Source: Bacillota bacterium
GTDB taxonomy: Bacteria > Bacillota > Clostridia > Acetivibrionales > DTU013
DNA length: 6,786 bases
Assembly: GCA_023435805.1 (NCBI GenBank)
Contig: JAEZMC010000387.1
Span: forward strand, 1 to 6,786
Direction of reading: 5' to 3'
Below the pieces are notes generated by a model. The model made no database searches. It saw nothing but the letters and a program-made list of their open reading frames with translations, and was not told the DNA's origin. Position 1 is the stretch's first letter, and each line of letters opens with the position of its first letter. Shown one piece after another: positions 6,424-6,786 of the stretch. The position numbers were made by a program, and so were the translations under genes.

Positions 6424-6455
6424 TGAGAGCCAGCAGGCTTCATTGCTGGCTCTCA
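6424..6455 (-). terminator. 12-bp hairpin between the pilin gene and pilM (terminator, attenuator or mRNA stabiliser)
   Basis: On the minus strand TGAGAGCCAGCA (6455-6444) and TGCTGGCTCTCA (6435-6424) form a perfect 12-bp stem with an 8-nt loop. It lies 45 nt after the pilin stop and 37 nt before the pilM start. Only a short T run (TTTT at 6418-6415) follows, starting 5 nt past the stem, so termination is probably incomplete. The plus strand has no T-tract. A hairpin here could leave abundant pilin mRNA while letting some polymerase read on into pilM. Confidence 0.6.
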
Positions 6456-6500
6456 TGTGAGAATTAGTGCATTTATGAGTGTTGGAATCATTATAACTTT

Positions 6501-6786
6501 TTAATAGGGATCCATCTTTACAGGACCACCAGCTACCCGACCAGCCACATGCTGTGTAGTAGCAATAGTTTTTGTCCATTTGAAAGCTCCATTACTATCA
6601 ATAGTCAGTGCACCACCAGTAACACCAGACGTATTTATAATAATTGCTTGATCAGAAGTACTACTAGTGGGCCATGCGCCCGTTGCATTTTCTGCCTGAA
6701 ATCCATCAATTGCAGTTGCAATCTGCTTTGCATCAACTAAAACCTGTGTGCCTCTGGCCTTATCCTGGAAACCCGTAAACCTGGGT
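6501..6786 (-). CDS. Type IV pilin, C-terminal 94 residues (5' truncated by window edge)
   Basis: Translating the minus strand from the right edge gives an open frame that ends at TAA 6503-6501. The gene has no start in the window. The first visible residues, PRFTGFQDKARGTQVLVDAK, match the stretch at and just after the end of the hydrophobic N-terminal helix of type IV pilins. QIATAIDGFQAENATGAWP follows, the usual alpha-helix plus Gly-Tyr/Trp-Pro turn, then a short beta region (ALTIDSNGAFKWTKT) and the C-terminus KMDPY. The full protein would be about 130-150 aa. No Cys is visible. Position just before pilM fits the main fibre subunit gene. Codon use differs strongly from its neighbours: about 28% of codons end in G or C, and its GC is about 44%. 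It could instead be a secondary or pseudo-pilin; the N-terminus is needed to decide. Confidence 0.82.
   Translation of the reverse strand, partial: PRFTGFQDKARGTQVLVDAKQIATAIDGFQAENATGAWPTSSTSDQAIIINTSGVTGGALTIDSNGAFKWTKTIATTQHVAGRVAGGPVKMDPY

Noticed and set aside
6387..6443. N-terminal extension of pilM starting at ATG 6443
   Set aside because: The ATG lies in the loop of the hairpin and has no SD. The added 19 residues precede the normal PilM start, which has its own ribosome binding site.
5406..6467. Long plus-strand open frame of 353 codons opposite pilM
   Set aside because: It lies fully antisense to a clear PilM with conserved ATP-site motifs. Its translation is low in recognisable domains and rich in Arg/His/Cys, as expected for a mirror frame of a GC3-rich gene.
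6490..6495. Exact TATAAT on the minus strand just after the pilin stop, as a pilM promoter
   Set aside because: The hexamer at normal -35 spacing (AAGATG) is poor, there is no TGn extension, and any start would be followed by the hairpin. The shared TATAATGAT with the pilO/X gap is probably chance in AT-rich DNA.
6549..6740. Plus-strand open frame of 63 codons at the right end
   Set aside because: It is antisense to the pilin fragment, Cys/Ser/Asn-rich, with no supporting ribosome binding site.

Overview
The window reads as part of a chromosomal type IV pilus (T4P) locus from a Gram-positive, probably clostridial (Bacillota), bacterium. Three things point there: strong AGGAGG/GGTGAT ribosome binding sites matching the Bacillota 16S tail, a GGDEF/HD-GYP protein of clostridial style, and a pilM-pilN-pilO cluster with no pilP or pilQ immediately following (no outer-membrane secretin genes are seen here). 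Most of the DNA is moderately GC-rich. The window is almost fully coding and no genus can be named from it.

Layout. Positions 3-656 (+) hold the 3' end of a cyclic-di-GMP signalling gene: the tail of a GGDEF domain followed by a complete but degenerate HD-GYP domain. Everything else is on the minus strand and reads right to left: the 3' end of a type IV pilin gene (6786-6501), a 12-bp hairpin (6455-6424), pilM (6386-5328), pilN (5315-4752), pilO (4755-3925), a 98-nt AT-rich gap, then a three-gene minor-pilin module: a PilX/GspK-like protein (3826-2654), a small PilV/GspI-like pseudopilin (2639-2313) and a PilW/GspJ-like pseudopilin with four Ig-like domains (2300-657). The two transcription units converge with stop codons directly abutting at 656/657, inside a 9-bp inverted repeat. 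The pilin gene fragment is not a complete ORF in the window; it was found by translating back from the right edge.

How the genes work together (known roles, applied by homology). PilM is a cytoplasmic actin-like protein that binds the N-terminus of the membrane protein PilN. PilN pairs with PilO to form the inner alignment complex of the pilus motor. The pilin is the fibre subunit. The X-V-W trio resembles the GspK-I-J tip complex that primes pilus assembly and caps the fibre, and here the W-like member carries a large Ig-type head that could act as a tip adhesin. The cyclic-di-GMP protein next door may regulate pilus activity, but it is transcribed separately and its active site looks damaged.

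The most interesting points are the multi-Ig tip pseudopilin, the degenerate HD-GYP site, the palindrome across the back-to-back stop codons, the pilin/pilM hairpin, and the sharp codon-use shift in the pilin. Translation starts were moved inward for pilM, the V-like gene and the W-like gene on ribosome-binding-site evidence.
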